From CAZKBP01 sp964551015 (GTDB lineage Bacteria > Bacteroidota > Bacteroidia > Cytophagales > Microscillaceae): a stretch of DNA of 64,000 nt. The stretch covers positions 1 through 64,000 of the forward strand of contig CAZKBP010000021.1 in the NCBI GenBank assembly GCA_964551015.1. The letters are read 5' to 3'. How positions within the stretch are numbered: position 1 is the first letter of the stretch; each line of letters starts with the position of its first letter. A model generated the notes under the pieces. It had not been told where the DNA came from. It did not search any database and saw only the letters and a program-made list of their open reading frames with translations. This document shows positions 1 through 7,664 of this stretch, in pieces. A program made the translations under genes and the position numbers.

Positions 1-515
1 GGCGCGTTTGTAACGCGTGCCCTTGTTGGCAGCCCCGAGTGCCTATGCTTAGCCAACAGGCGGTTCTTCAAACAAGACCCTTTCAGGGTGACAAAATGTG
101 TATGCACTGTAGGTTCCTCAACAGATCGCAACTAAACCATCTATATAAACGTCTTTTGTCGTGGGTAGTTTAGTGCTAAAAACGCTTTACCCCCCCTTGC
201 TACCCCCCTCCCCCTATCTCCGAAGTACCTCCCCCTACCTCAAACACAGATTTGGGGGGTACAAAACACAGAATAGGGGTCTTCCAAGAGAGGCATGGGG
301 GGTACAAAAGGCGCGTCGTCCGAGTTCGGAGATAGGCCAGCCGAGCTTTTGGGGTGGGTTAGGCCGCTTTTGAAGGGGGGCGACTTAGTTCAGCACTAGG
401 TTGGCTTCCCTTCAAAGTGGGGTGATCTACCTTGGGGCTAGGGTAGGTCTGGCTCGTGGAGAGGGTGAACCTATCTTAGAACCAGGCTGATTATAAATTC
501 CCCCCCATTCATTGC
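1..515. other. Non-coding region with nested inverted repeats
   Basis: No convincing gene is visible. A short perfect hairpin lies at 3-17 (CGCGTT, loop TGT, AACGCG). TGTTGGC at 24-30 pairs with GCCAACA at 52-58. From about 165 to 400 C-rich tracts on the left are mirrored by G-rich tracts on the right: TAGTGCT pairs with AGCACTA, CCCCCCTT with AAGGGGGG, and CCTATCTCCGAA (213-224) with TTCGGAGATAGG (325-336). The sequence GGGGGGTACAAAA occurs twice inside. This resembles a MITE-like or REP-like non-coding repeat. A 70-codon open frame at 161-373 follows the repeat composition and is not called. Confidence 0.55.
213..336. repeat. 12-bp perfect inverted repeat enclosing 100 bp
   Basis: CCTATCTCCGAA at 213-224 is the exact reverse complement of TTCGGAGATAGG at 325-336. 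Further arms continue outward with mismatches to roughly 165 and 400, so the whole could fold into one long imperfect hairpin. No flanking target duplication was established. Confidence 0.6.
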
Positions 516-1130
516 TCAGAATAGGGCGGTGATAAATCCTACCGATAGGCCATAAGCAGCGGTATTTTCCGTCCAAAAGTCCTGCTTGCTCCATACTTGA
601 TTATAAAACACATCAAATGAGATGGCACTTTTGCGGTTGATGTAGTACTCTGCCCCCAAAGAGGTTCTGCTGGTAAAAATACTTTTGTTGTCTTGGTCTA
701 TGAGAATGGTAGTGCCCGTGGTTGCGGCAATCGGAAAGTCATAAAACTTAACCCCAGGTTGTAAGAGCAAAAAGACACGCAAATTATCCCCCACACTTTG
801 GCGATAGCCTCCTCCCAAGATTAAGTCCGAAAAAGAGGCCGTACCCTTGACCACATTGCTCAGGTTGTCAAGATTGCTGAGTTCGTAGCTAGTACTGTAG
901 GTATCATAATTTAGGCGGATGAAAAAGCCACTGGGGTTACTGGCGCGGTACTCGATGGAGGTTTTGATGAGTAGACCTCCCGAAAGCAGGTCAGAGTTGG
1001 TGCCGATGTAGCCAATTTCTAAGGAAGGGAGGAAAAATTTTTCTCCAAAACTGGCTTGACTGGTATCTGATTGTGCCAAACACCTTCCTAGGCAAAGGAA
1101 GCTCAGTAAGAACAGTAATTTTGTTTGCAT
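516..1130 (-). CDS. Outer-membrane beta-barrel-like secreted protein
   Basis: A protein of about 204 residues with a Sec signal peptide (Leu/Phe-rich core ending CLAQS), then alternating aromatic and polar strands and a C-terminal Phe (GFITALF), which is typical of small outer-membrane barrels. It probably sits in the outer membrane; no substrate can be inferred. The ATG at 1130 is preferred over the upstream TTG at 1148 because it places the signal peptide at the N terminus. The gene stands alone and is divergent from nhaA. A TAnnTTTG box on the minus strand at 1202-1209 lies about 70 bp upstream. Confidence 0.7.
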   Translation of the reverse strand: MQTKLLFLLSFLCLGRCLAQSDTSQASFGEKFFLPSLEIGYIGTNSDLLSGGLLIKTSIEYRASNPSGFFIRLNYDTYSTSYELSNLDNLSNVVKGTASFSDLILGGGYRQSVGDNLRVFLLLQPGVKFYDFPIAATTGTTILIDQDNKSIFTSRTSLGAEYYINRKSAISFDVFYNQVWSKQDFWTENTAAYGLSVGFITALF

Positions 1131-1201
1131 GGGGGATTTGATGTACAAGCCAACTAATGATTGTCTACCTTTGGCATCAAGCGTACCGTGCTTTTGCCAG
1201 A

Positions 1202-1209
1202 CAAATGTA
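1202..1209 (-). promoter_or_regulatory. Possible Bacteroidota -7 box (TACATTTG)
   Basis: The minus strand reads TACATTTG, which fits the TAnnTTTG -7 consensus of Bacteroidota, about 70 bp upstream of the beta-barrel gene ending at 516. No clear -33 TTTG was found, so this is a weak call. Confidence 0.3.
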
Positions 1210-1426
1210 GCTCCAAAAGGTTAATTTCGGAAGCATTTAATTGATCTTAGTAGGGCAGAAATCTGATCTGATGCGCGCAGAGCTTAGCAGAAAATCCTAA
1301 CTATAAGCGTGTCAATTTTTTTTACTCGATATAGCGTACTTGTTTTGATGTAAAATAACCTCTCCTCGTCTTTTCTTGTTGTACTATAGGTTTTGAGTCT
1401 TTAATAAACAGCAATTTTTTATCTTC

Positions 1427-2755
1427 ATGAAGCAAGCTCCCATCGACACTATATGGCGACCATTCAACTATATATTCAAAAAACAAATTACAGTAGGCAT
1501 TTTATTGATGCTATCCGTGGTCATTGCCCTTGTATGGGCCAACTCACCTTGGCGACATAGCTATCATGCCCTTTGGGAAATTGAGTTCACGATTGGTACT
1601 GCTGATTATTTTTTGAAGAAGAGCTTGCATCATTGGATCAACGATGCTTTGATGAGTATCTTCTTCTTCTCGGTGGGCTTAGAAATCAAGCGAGAAATCC
1701 TAGCAGGAGAATTATCCTCTTGGCGAGAGGCAGCACTCCCCGCGGCGGCAGCACTGGGCGGAATGATCGTGCCAGCGGGTATTTACTTAGCCATCAATTA
1801 CCAAGGCGAAGGGGTAAACGGTTGGGGCGTTCCGATGGCTACGGATATTGCCTTTACGCTGGGCATTATCGCACTGATTGGCAACCGCATCCCGACGGCT
1901 CTGAAAGTATTTTTGACTGCTTTGGCGATCGTGGATGACATTGGAGCCGTTTTGGTGATTGCTTTCTTTTACACGGCTTCGGTTGATTTGAATGACTTGC
2001 TGATTGCCGGAGGCTTTTTGGTGGTGATGATTGGAGGAAATTTGTTGGGAATTAGAAATTACTTTTTCTACATCTCGGTAGGTATTTTCGGTATTTGGCT
2101 GGCCATTTTGTTTTCAGGTATTCACGCGACCATCGCGGGCGTATTGGCCGCTTTGGGCATCCCTTCGCGCACCAAGATCGAGATGGACAAAGCTGTGGAT
2201 AAACTTGACACCCTTGCCGAAGAGCTAGACGAGACGGAGCAAATCGAGGGCGAGTTTATCACCGAAAAACAAGTGAGAATTCTGAATAAAGTCAAAACTA
2301 CCAGTGCCAGAGCCGAAACCGTTTCTCAGCGTTTGGAATATTATCTTAGTCCCTTTGTCTCCTTTTTTATCATGCCTGTTTTCGCCTTGGCTAATGCTGG
2401 CGTAGAGATACAGGGCGACCTTCTTACCCTTTTGACGCATCCCGTGAGCATTGGGGTGATGGTCGGGCTGTTGGCAGGTAAATTCCTAGGAGTCAGCCTT
2501 TTCTCTCATGGAGCCGTGGCTCTGGGTATGGCGCAGCTACCACAGGGCATTCGCTGGAAGCAATTGTACGGAGTGGCTTTATTGGCGGGTGTGGGTTTTA
2601 CGATGTCCTTGTTTATTACCGATTTAGCTTTTGAAAAAGAACAATTAGCTAGCTATGCTAAAGTTGGGATTTTGATGGCTTCGACGCTGGCGGCTTTACT
2701 GGGTTTGGGTATTTTGTATTTGAGTGGGGAGAAGTCAAGTCAGGCACTTCATTAG
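1427..2755 (+). CDS. nhaA: Na+/H+ antiporter NhaA
   Basis: An inner-membrane electrogenic antiporter that expels Na+ in exchange for H+ and serves pH and salt homeostasis. The 442 residues show about twelve membrane segments. The family signatures include FFFSVGLEIKRE near 79-90, ATDIAFTLG near 138-146 (D140) and the ion-binding pair in AIVDDIGA (D170, D171). The protein is longer than E. coli NhaA (388). The extra length is a charged insert at about 245-300 rich in Glu and Lys, as in many Bacteroidota homologues. It is monocistronic and divergent from the beta-barrel gene. Confidence 0.96.
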   Translation: MKQAPIDTIWRPFNYIFKKQITVGILLMLSVVIALVWANSPWRHSYHALWEIEFTIGTADYFLKKSLHHWINDALMSIFFFSVGLEIKREILAGELSSWREAALPAAAALGGMIVPAGIYLAINYQGEGVNGWGVPMATDIAFTLGIIALIGNRIPTALKVFLTALAIVDDIGAVLVIAFFYTASVDLNDLLIAGGFLVVMIGGNLLGIRNYFFYISVGIFGIWLAILFSGIHATIAGVLAALGIPSRTKIEMDKAVDKLDTLAEELDETEQIEGEFITEKQVRILNKVKTTSARAETVSQRLEYYLSPFVSFFIMPVFALANAGVEIQGDLLTLLTHPVSIGVMVGLLAGKFLGVSLFSHGAVALGMAQLPQGIRWKQLYGVALLAGVGFTMSLFITDLAFEKEQLASYAKVGILMASTLAALLGLGILYLSGEKSSQALH

Positions 2756-3200
2756 AAGGCGTAACCGCTTAATTTTTTAATTCAATGCCCGACGCTTGGG
2801 ATCATTATTTCCCGTTTTTTATTTCATTAATCCGATTGTACAAAGAGCTTATTTTTTCATAATCTCTTTCAGATTTTTTTTTCTTCCATTCTAATCTAAT
2901 GCTAATTCAGCTTTTAGTTCTTTGTATTTTTCGTATCAACACATTCTCTGTCAAACAAGCTTACAAGCTTCTTTTAATGCTAACAAAGTTTGATTGATGA
3001 TTCTAGGAATTAGAAAAAAGGATTATCTTTTTGGGTGTGCCACAAAAGATAATTGGAGGCTCTGACGGGGGTGTCAGAAGTAGCCTCCAATATCCTTCAA
3101 CCAGCTATGGACTACAAATGTAAAGTCCAGTAATAGGATATGCAAATTTTTCTCGTGATTTTTTAAATGCTCCTAGCAAAAATAACATCTGTAAGCGGTA
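2756..3200. other. Convergent intergenic region with structured centre
   Basis: This spacer lies between two convergent genes, nhaA and the DUF6268-like gene. It is AT-rich and contains no supported ORF. The notable content is the overlapping hairpin pair at 3022-3091, annotated separately. Confidence 0.5.
3022..3091. repeat. Two overlapping hairpins (terminator or structured RNA)
   Basis: Hairpin 1 is ATTATCTTTT (3022-3031) with AAAAGATAAT (3044-3053). Hairpin 2 is ATTGGAGGC TCTGAC (3052-3066) with GTCAGA (3073-3078) and GCCTCCAAT (3083-3091), so 15 paired bases with a 4-nt bulge. They share positions 3052-3053, which makes them competitors at the base. No U-tract follows hairpin 2 on either strand. 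It could be a bidirectional terminator between convergent genes or part of a small RNA. Confidence 0.55.
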
Positions 3201-4247
3201 TTATCTTTTTCTTCCAGATAATAATTTGCGAGGTGGCACGATAAAAATAGATAGATTCAAAAAGGAGGTTTGTACGGATTGTAAATCAAGTAAGCGATCT
3301 CGGTTGGAAGCTCCTGGTTCTGTAAAGAACATCCTCAGGGTTTTCAAGCCACCTGCTTTCAAGCCCACCCAGAGCCAATCGTGAATCTCCTGCTCAATCC
3401 CCAGAGTTACTTCCAAGCGAGATTGTCTGTACTCCAGATGGTCATAGCCTTCTAACACAGGATTTTTCAGTGCATAACTACCTCCTGTAATTTTGGCCAA
3501 GGCACTCAAATAGGTTTTCGAGGAGAGATTATAGCGTACTTCTGCACTTTTGGGCAGGTATAAATCGATGGCCCAGCGTGGATTGAACTTATGCCGATAG
3601 GCTAGGATTGGATAAACACTCGGATTGCCCAAATCATAGCCAAAGGCCAGACCAAAGCCCCAGCTGGTATATTCGTTCTTTTGTTTTTCTACTACGGCTA
3701 AGTAATTATGACGGAGGAATTGAAAAGCGTCATTGAATTCTATTTTATCACCATTTAAATCAGCCCCCAAGCCCGCCGTCAAAGTCCAATCATTACCCAA
3801 TTCTTTGCGGGCATAGATACGAAAGCCCAAACTCGTCAGGTTACGGTCATCCAAACGAAGGTGCGCGGGTGTGTCAGAGGGTTTAATGTCTAGGAATTGA
3901 TATTGCTCGTTTTTGTAGCGTAAGCCGGCAATGACCTGAAGTTTGTCTTTCAGCACCACGGGGGCGTTCAGTTTCACGGAAAGCTTGCTGCTCATCTTGG
4001 AGCCAGAATTAATATCTCCAAACTCTTCTGAGTCTGCTCGAATCGGAAAAGGAGCCAATCGCTCATAAGAAAGCTCAATAAACTTCGGGCGTGGGTCTTC
4101 CAGTCCCGTTGGTTTGGGTGTAGACAAGGTCGGAACTACTTTTCGTTTTTTCTTGGAGGATTGAGCGGAGCAAGGAGACCCAAAGAGTAGAAAGCAACTA
4201 AGGGTTTTGACACAAAGGAAGAATTTGATTTTGGCTTTCAAGCACAT
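3201..4247 (-). CDS. DUF6268-like outer-membrane beta-barrel protein
   Basis: A 348-residue exported protein with an N-terminal signal peptide (hydrophobic core then CSAQSS) and a basic KKKRK stretch just after it. The rest is a predicted beta-barrel with repeated aromatic/glycine strands such as LGFRIYARKEL and SWGFGLAFGYDLG. The N-terminal FIELSYERLAP segment and general layout recall the DUF6268 outer-membrane family, but that assignment is from memory of the family pattern. Function unknown. It starts at an ATG and is transcribed alone, with a good -7 box about 100 bp upstream at 4350-4357. Confidence 0.65.
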   Translation of the reverse strand: MCLKAKIKFFLCVKTLSCFLLFGSPCSAQSSKKKRKVVPTLSTPKPTGLEDPRPKFIELSYERLAPFPIRADSEEFGDINSGSKMSSKLSVKLNAPVVLKDKLQVIAGLRYKNEQYQFLDIKPSDTPAHLRLDDRNLTSLGFRIYARKELGNDWTLTAGLGADLNGDKIEFNDAFQFLRHNYLAVVEKQKNEYTSWGFGLAFGYDLGNPSVYPILAYRHKFNPRWAIDLYLPKSAEVRYNLSSKTYLSALAKITGGSYALKNPVLEGYDHLEYRQSRLEVTLGIEQEIHDWLWVGLKAGGLKTLRMFFTEPGASNRDRLLDLQSVQTSFLNLSIFIVPPRKLLSGRKR

Positions 4248-4349
4248 AAGAGGCTAGCGTTTGGGTGTTTTTGAATCATGTATTTAAATTGACTATTTAT
4301 CATGAGGGCACTTTTGATTGCTTAGCCAGATTGGTTAGGGTGTTCTGCA

Positions 4350-4357
4350 CAAATATA
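4350..4357 (-). promoter_or_regulatory. Bacteroidota -7 box (TATATTTG)
   Basis: The minus strand reads CCGTATATTTGTGC, matching TAnnTTTG in the common Bacteroidota context. It lies 103 bp upstream of the ATG at 4247. A -33 element is not evident. Confidence 0.45.
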
Positions 4358-4521
4358 CGGAAAAAGCTTAATTAGGTCGGTTTCTGTACACTTGATTCTA
4401 TTGCGCTTCCTTACCCATAAGGGCTTTGTGGTATAAATAGTTCAAAGCAGCGGAGAGTTCTTACAATATCTTCAAGAAGAGAGGAAAAAAGGGGATTCAA
4501 AAATAAAAAATCTGCCAAAAA

Positions 4522-4545
4522 TAGGACTTTATCAAGAAAGTCCTA
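4522..4545 (-). terminator. Intrinsic terminator of exbD
   Basis: TAGGACTTT (4522-4530) pairs perfectly with AAAGTCCTA (4537-4545) around a 6-nt loop. On the minus strand the stem is followed by TTTTTGG. It lies 35 bp past the exbD stop codon and closes the BlaI-BlaR1-TonB-ExbD block. Confidence 0.85.
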
Positions 4546-4580
4546 CTCAAATTAGTCTGGCTACCGAGTTCACTCGATTT

Positions 4581-5042
4581 TTACTTCTTTTCGAGCCGAT
4601 GTATGGTTTGATAGTTGACTCGGCGGGCATTCACTTTTCGGAGTTGTTGCTTGATATCACTGATGATGCCCATCTTGACTTTGGCATCTACTTTTAGATT
4701 AATCACTAATCGGGCGGCTCCGCTTTCGCTCATTTGGCTACGGGCTTGCTCCACCAAAAGAGGGATCTCCGAAGGGCTCATCAAGTAATCACCCATCTGA
4801 ATACGCGCTTCTTGCCCCCATGCGCTTTGCTTGGGAGGCCCCACATAGAGATCAATCAGTCCATCCTTGACTGCTAATTTTTCAGCCTGAGTAGCCGAAG
4901 GAATCTGAGTTTTGACCAAGGGTTGTTCTTTTTTGAGCACGGTACTGACCATGAAAAAGAAAAGTAAAATAAAAATGATATCTGGCAAAGCCGCCGTAGA
5001 AATTGCAGGCTTTTCTCTTTGGAGTATTCGCTGTGTTCTCAT
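4581..5042 (-). CDS. exbD: ExbD/TolR-type energy-transducing protein
   Basis: ExbD anchors in the inner membrane and, with ExbB, couples proton flow to TonB. The 153 residues have one N-terminal membrane segment (about 22-38) preceded by the LPD motif, whose Asp (about residue 21) is the conserved proton-path residue. A periplasmic ExbD/TolR domain follows. No exbB is present nearby. It lies 179 bp downstream of tonB, and a dyad at 5188-5203 matches those in front of tonB and blaI. A strong terminator follows. ExbD orphans controlled by BlaI-like repressors are unusual. Confidence 0.88.
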   Translation of the reverse strand: MRTQRILQREKPAISTAALPDIIFILLFFFMVSTVLKKEQPLVKTQIPSATQAEKLAVKDGLIDLYVGPPKQSAWGQEARIQMGDYLMSPSEIPLLVEQARSQMSESGAARLVINLKVDAKVKMGIISDIKQQLRKVNARRVNYQTIHRLEKK

Positions 5043-5187
5043 GAGTTGTTTGTTGGGAATGGTTTTTTATTGGTCTGTTTTTCAGAACTTTACTGACATT
5101 TGCTAGCCTCGCGATCGCCAGGCAGTTGAATTACAAAGAAAGTAGCCCCTAGTGCTTTGGCTACTCTCGATGGTTATACAGTTTGGA

Positions 5188-5203
5188 AACTAAATCATTA
5201 GTT
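5188..5203. promoter_or_regulatory. BlaI-type operator candidate upstream of exbD
   Basis: AACTAA-ATCA-TTAGTT is a perfect 6-bp dyad with 4-nt spacing, identical in its half sites to the one before blaI. It lies in the tonB-exbD gap, about 150 bp upstream of the exbD start. Confidence 0.55.
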
Positions 5204-5221
5204 ATTAGATTATAAAAAAAA

Positions 5222-5908
5222 CTAATCGAGTTGAAAGACAATTGGAAGTGACATTCTCACCATCACGGGGCGGCCTCTTTGCTTACCCGGTTTCCAAGCA
5301 GGAGCCGATCGCATAACACGCAGGGCTTCCTCGTCACAGCCTCCACCAATGCCTTTGATAATTTTGAAATTACGCAGATTTCCATCCTTGTCAATGACAA
5401 ATTGCACCACGACCTGCCCTTCAATGCCAACGCGACGAGCTTGCTTGGGATACTTAATATTTTTACCGATATAATCGAAAAAAGCTTTCATCCCGCCTTG
5501 GGGTTCGGGCATTTGCTCCACAATGAGGAAAGTATCTACCACCTCTTCTTTGATATGCGCGGGTACGGGTGCATCTACGGGAGGAAGCACGAGTTCTACG
5601 GGTTCCGTGAGTTGATCCTCAATGTTGATTACCAGTTCTACATCTGGAATCTCTACCTTATCATCTACCTCAATAATCACTGGATTTTGCACCACAGGTG
5701 GCGGTGGCGGAACCTCCGGAATAGTTGGCAGATAAATCTCTTCTACAAACTCCGATTCAAGGCTTCCTAAATCAATAGTTTGTAAATCATCATAAAACTT
5801 CCATTCGAAGGCACTGATGGTCAGACTCAGACTGATGATCAGGCCAATGTTCATAAAAAGACCTCGCTTGCGATTGAGGTCGACTCGGGGGTGTTTTTTG
5901 AGTTCCAT
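5222..5908 (-). CDS. Energy transducer TonB
   Basis: TonB links the inner-membrane ExbBD motor to outer-membrane receptors. The protein has a single N-terminal membrane segment (about residues 17-35 from this start), an acidic and Pro-rich periplasmic linker (EVPPPPPVV), and a C-terminal TonB_C domain from about 137. The domain shows the usual YPKQARRVGIEGQV, FVIDKDGN and PAWKPGKQRG signatures. The ATG at 5908 is chosen over the upstream TTG at 5917 because the paralogous stub at 6051 begins in the same way (MEIKKNPKVDL). Two tandem dyads at 5937-5972 lie 29-64 bp upstream, so BlaI control is likely. Confidence 0.93.
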   Translation of the reverse strand: MELKKHPRVDLNRKRGLFMNIGLIISLSLTISAFEWKFYDDLQTIDLGSLESEFVEEIYLPTIPEVPPPPPVVQNPVIIEVDDKVEIPDVELVINIEDQLTEPVELVLPPVDAPVPAHIKEEVVDTFLIVEQMPEPQGGMKAFFDYIGKNIKYPKQARRVGIEGQVVVQFVIDKDGNLRNFKIIKGIGGGCDEEALRVMRSAPAWKPGKQRGRPVMVRMSLPIVFQLD

Positions 5909-5936
5909 AAGTTTCAAATTTTAATACCATTCAATT

Positions 5937-5972
5937 TACTAATATTTTAGTTTAAAAACTAACTTTATAGTT
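5937..5972. promoter_or_regulatory. Tandem BlaI-type operator candidates upstream of tonB
   Basis: Two copies of the AACTAA-N4-TTAGTT pattern occur: TACTAA-TATT-TTAGTT at 5937-5952 and AACTAA-CTTT-ATAGTT at 5957-5972, each with one mismatch. They are 4 bp apart and overlap the expected core promoter of tonB. Confidence 0.5.
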
Positions 5973-6050
5973 ATAATCTCGAAGAGGACGAATTTTTCAA
6001 TAGAAATACTCGCACAGAGCATTGCAGAATCTCACGGAGAGGCGATTGAT

Positions 6051-6386
6051 TCAATCTGTAATCTTCTGATTTGTAATTCCCGAGCCTTCCACATCCAAAT
6101 GCACAGAGATTATAATCTCTTCAGAATGCTGGCGCTCAGCAGCTTGCGGATTAGTCTGGGGCGAAGAGGCCGCTTCTTGGGCGGGCAAAGGCGGAGTGAG
6201 CATAGGTTCTTCCCATTCTTTGCTCAAATCAATGGTGGCCGTGCTGAAATCAACAAGAGGCCATGCTTTTTCACTTCGCCACTCAAAGGCCGTGTTCACT
6301 AAAAACAACACAAAGGCGAGGCTTATATTAAAAAAGAGCCAGGATTTGCGGGTAAGGTCTACTTTCGGGTTTTTCTTGATTTCCAT
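6051..6386 (-). CDS. TonB-like stub lacking the C-terminal domain
   Basis: A 111-residue protein whose first 60 or so residues match the neighbouring TonB: MEIKKNPKVDLTRKSW, one membrane segment (about 17-35) ending AFEWR, then an acidic and Pro-rich linker. It stops where the linker ends and has no TonB_C domain. The last ten residues (GITNQKITD) look like read-through into non-homologous sequence, so it may be a truncated paralogue. It lies 15 bp downstream of the blaR1-like gene and is surely co-transcribed. It could compete with TonB for ExbBD, or simply be decaying; the sequence does not decide. Confidence 0.7.
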   Translation of the reverse strand: MEIKKNPKVDLTRKSWLFFNISLAFVLFLVNTAFEWRSEKAWPLVDFSTATIDLSKEWEEPMLTPPLPAQEAASSPQTNPQAAERQHSEEIIISVHLDVEGSGITNQKITD

Positions 6387-6401
6387 TTGCTCCTTGAAGT
6401 T

Positions 6402-7637
6402 TTAGTTTTTTGCTGAGTTCAGTTTGAAAAAAATGGGCAGAGATAACTGCTGTTTCACCAACTCCCCGTCCACCATTGCAGGAGTCCAACGGGTTTTTTG
6501 GATGGCCTCCATAGCGGCTCGGTCGCAATCTGGATGCAGGCTTTTGATGACTTTAATATCCTCCAGTTTTCCTTGTTTGTTCACGGTAAATTGCAGGAAG
6601 ACCCTGCCCTCTATGCCTGCTTTCCGAGCCGAGCGAGGGTACTTCAGATGACGAGCAAGCTCTTGATAGAAACCATCCAAGCCCCCTTGGGCGGTAGCCA
6701 ATCGATTTTTTACGGGCGAAGACTCGGTAGGGCTAATCAATTCGCTGGAAAGAGAGGCTTGCGGACGAACTTCTTCTCGATGCTGCGCAAAAGTATAAGT
6801 CAAAAGCAGTAATAAAGGTAAAATCAAAAGCACTTTCAGCTTCTGCACGGGAGGGCTCTGTATTTGATGCATTTTGCGGAGACGATGCTTGATTTCATAC
6901 CGACTGAAGCTATGTACTAACTGTAAATTCAACTGTTGAAAACAAGTATTGACCATCAAGCGGCCATAGTTTTTGAGTTTGCCTCTTTGGGTAGCAAAAG
7001 CATCAGCCATGTACTCGTGTTGAAAGCGGAGAGAGCGATCATACAAGTAGATAAGCGGGTTAAACCAGAGAAAAATCTTGAGCAATTCCATGTAAATCAC
7101 ATCCCAGCTATGACGATCTTGCATATGTTTGAACTCATGCCTGAGCATCTGCGCTTCTTCTTCGGGGCTAAGTTTCTGGCCATTATCCCAAAAGAGATAA
7201 TTAAAAAAAGAAAAGGTAGGCATTTTGCCCTGAGTATAAATTAAGGTGTATCCCGCTCGCCCTAGTTTCGGACTGCGTGTAATCAATTGATGCATGCGCA
7301 ACAGTTGGTAAGCAAATCTAAGAAACATTAGCAAACAACCTAGATGATAAACGTACCATAGATTTGTCCTGAAAGACATTCCACTGGATGGTTGTGCCTC
7401 CCATGCGCTTAGACCCACTACAAATTCTTGGAGATTGAGCGCAGCCCCAGTTTGGTTCGTAGCAGTACTTACCCATCCCTCTAGCTCCAATAAAGGAATC
7501 AATAAAGCCAAAAAGGGCATCAGCAGCAAATAATAGCGGTTTCGCTGGAAAAAAGTATCAGGGCGCAACAAACCGCAATAAAACAGGTAAGCAAGCAAAA
7601 GAATCACTGACACCTCGGTAAAATAGGTAAGCATCAT
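6402..7637 (-). CDS. BlaR1-type M56 metalloprotease fused to TonB C-terminal domain
   Basis: An inner-membrane sensor protease expected to cleave the BlaI-type repressor. The 411 residues contain N-terminal membrane helices (about 8-25, 35-52, 92-112), the zinc motif HEFKH at 167-171 with the third ligand in HEYMAD (E208), a further helix at about 268-285, and a periplasmic TonB_C domain at about 316-407 (YPRSARKAGIEGRV, TRWTPAMVDGE). The penicillin-sensor domain of classical BlaR1 is absent and the TonB domain takes its place, as in many Bacteroidota M56 proteins. It follows the repressor by 27 bp. Two adjacent ATGs are possible starts. Confidence 0.93.
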   Translation of the reverse strand: MMLTYFTEVSVILLLAYLFYCGLLRPDTFFQRNRYYLLLMPFLALLIPLLELEGWVSTATNQTGAALNLQEFVVGLSAWEAQPSSGMSFRTNLWYVYHLGCLLMFLRFAYQLLRMHQLITRSPKLGRAGYTLIYTQGKMPTFSFFNYLFWDNGQKLSPEEEAQMLRHEFKHMQDRHSWDVIYMELLKIFLWFNPLIYLYDRSLRFQHEYMADAFATQRGKLKNYGRLMVNTCFQQLNLQLVHSFSRYEIKHRLRKMHQIQSPPVQKLKVLLILPLLLLLTYTFAQHREEVRPQASLSSELISPTESSPVKNRLATAQGGLDGFYQELARHLKYPRSARKAGIEGRVFLQFTVNKQGKLEDIKVIKSLHPDCDRAAMEAIQKTRWTPAMVDGELVKQQLSLPIFFKLNSAKN

Positions 7638-7664
7638 AGCTTTGGGGGTAAATTGGGTTATAAA

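Larger units (their letters stand above)
4248..4580. other. Intergenic region with promoter and terminator
   Basis: No gene is seen. The left part carries the putative promoter of the DUF6268-like gene (4350-4357), and the right part carries the terminator of the exbD gene (4522-4545). Confidence 0.5.

Noticed and set aside
1..120. tRNA-like or small RNA gene at the left edge
   Set aside because: Short hairpins are present, but no cloverleaf or known RNA pattern.
161..373. Plus-strand open frame of 70 codons
   Set aside because: It follows the C-rich and G-rich repeat arms, has biased Pro/Ser/Arg composition and no family.
5111..5118. GCGATCGC (HIP1-like octamer)
   Set aside because: A single copy; it is informative only when highly repeated, as in cyanobacteria.
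5279..5770. Plus-strand frame of 163 codons opposite tonB
   Set aside because: It is a shadow of the well-supported tonB gene on the other strand.
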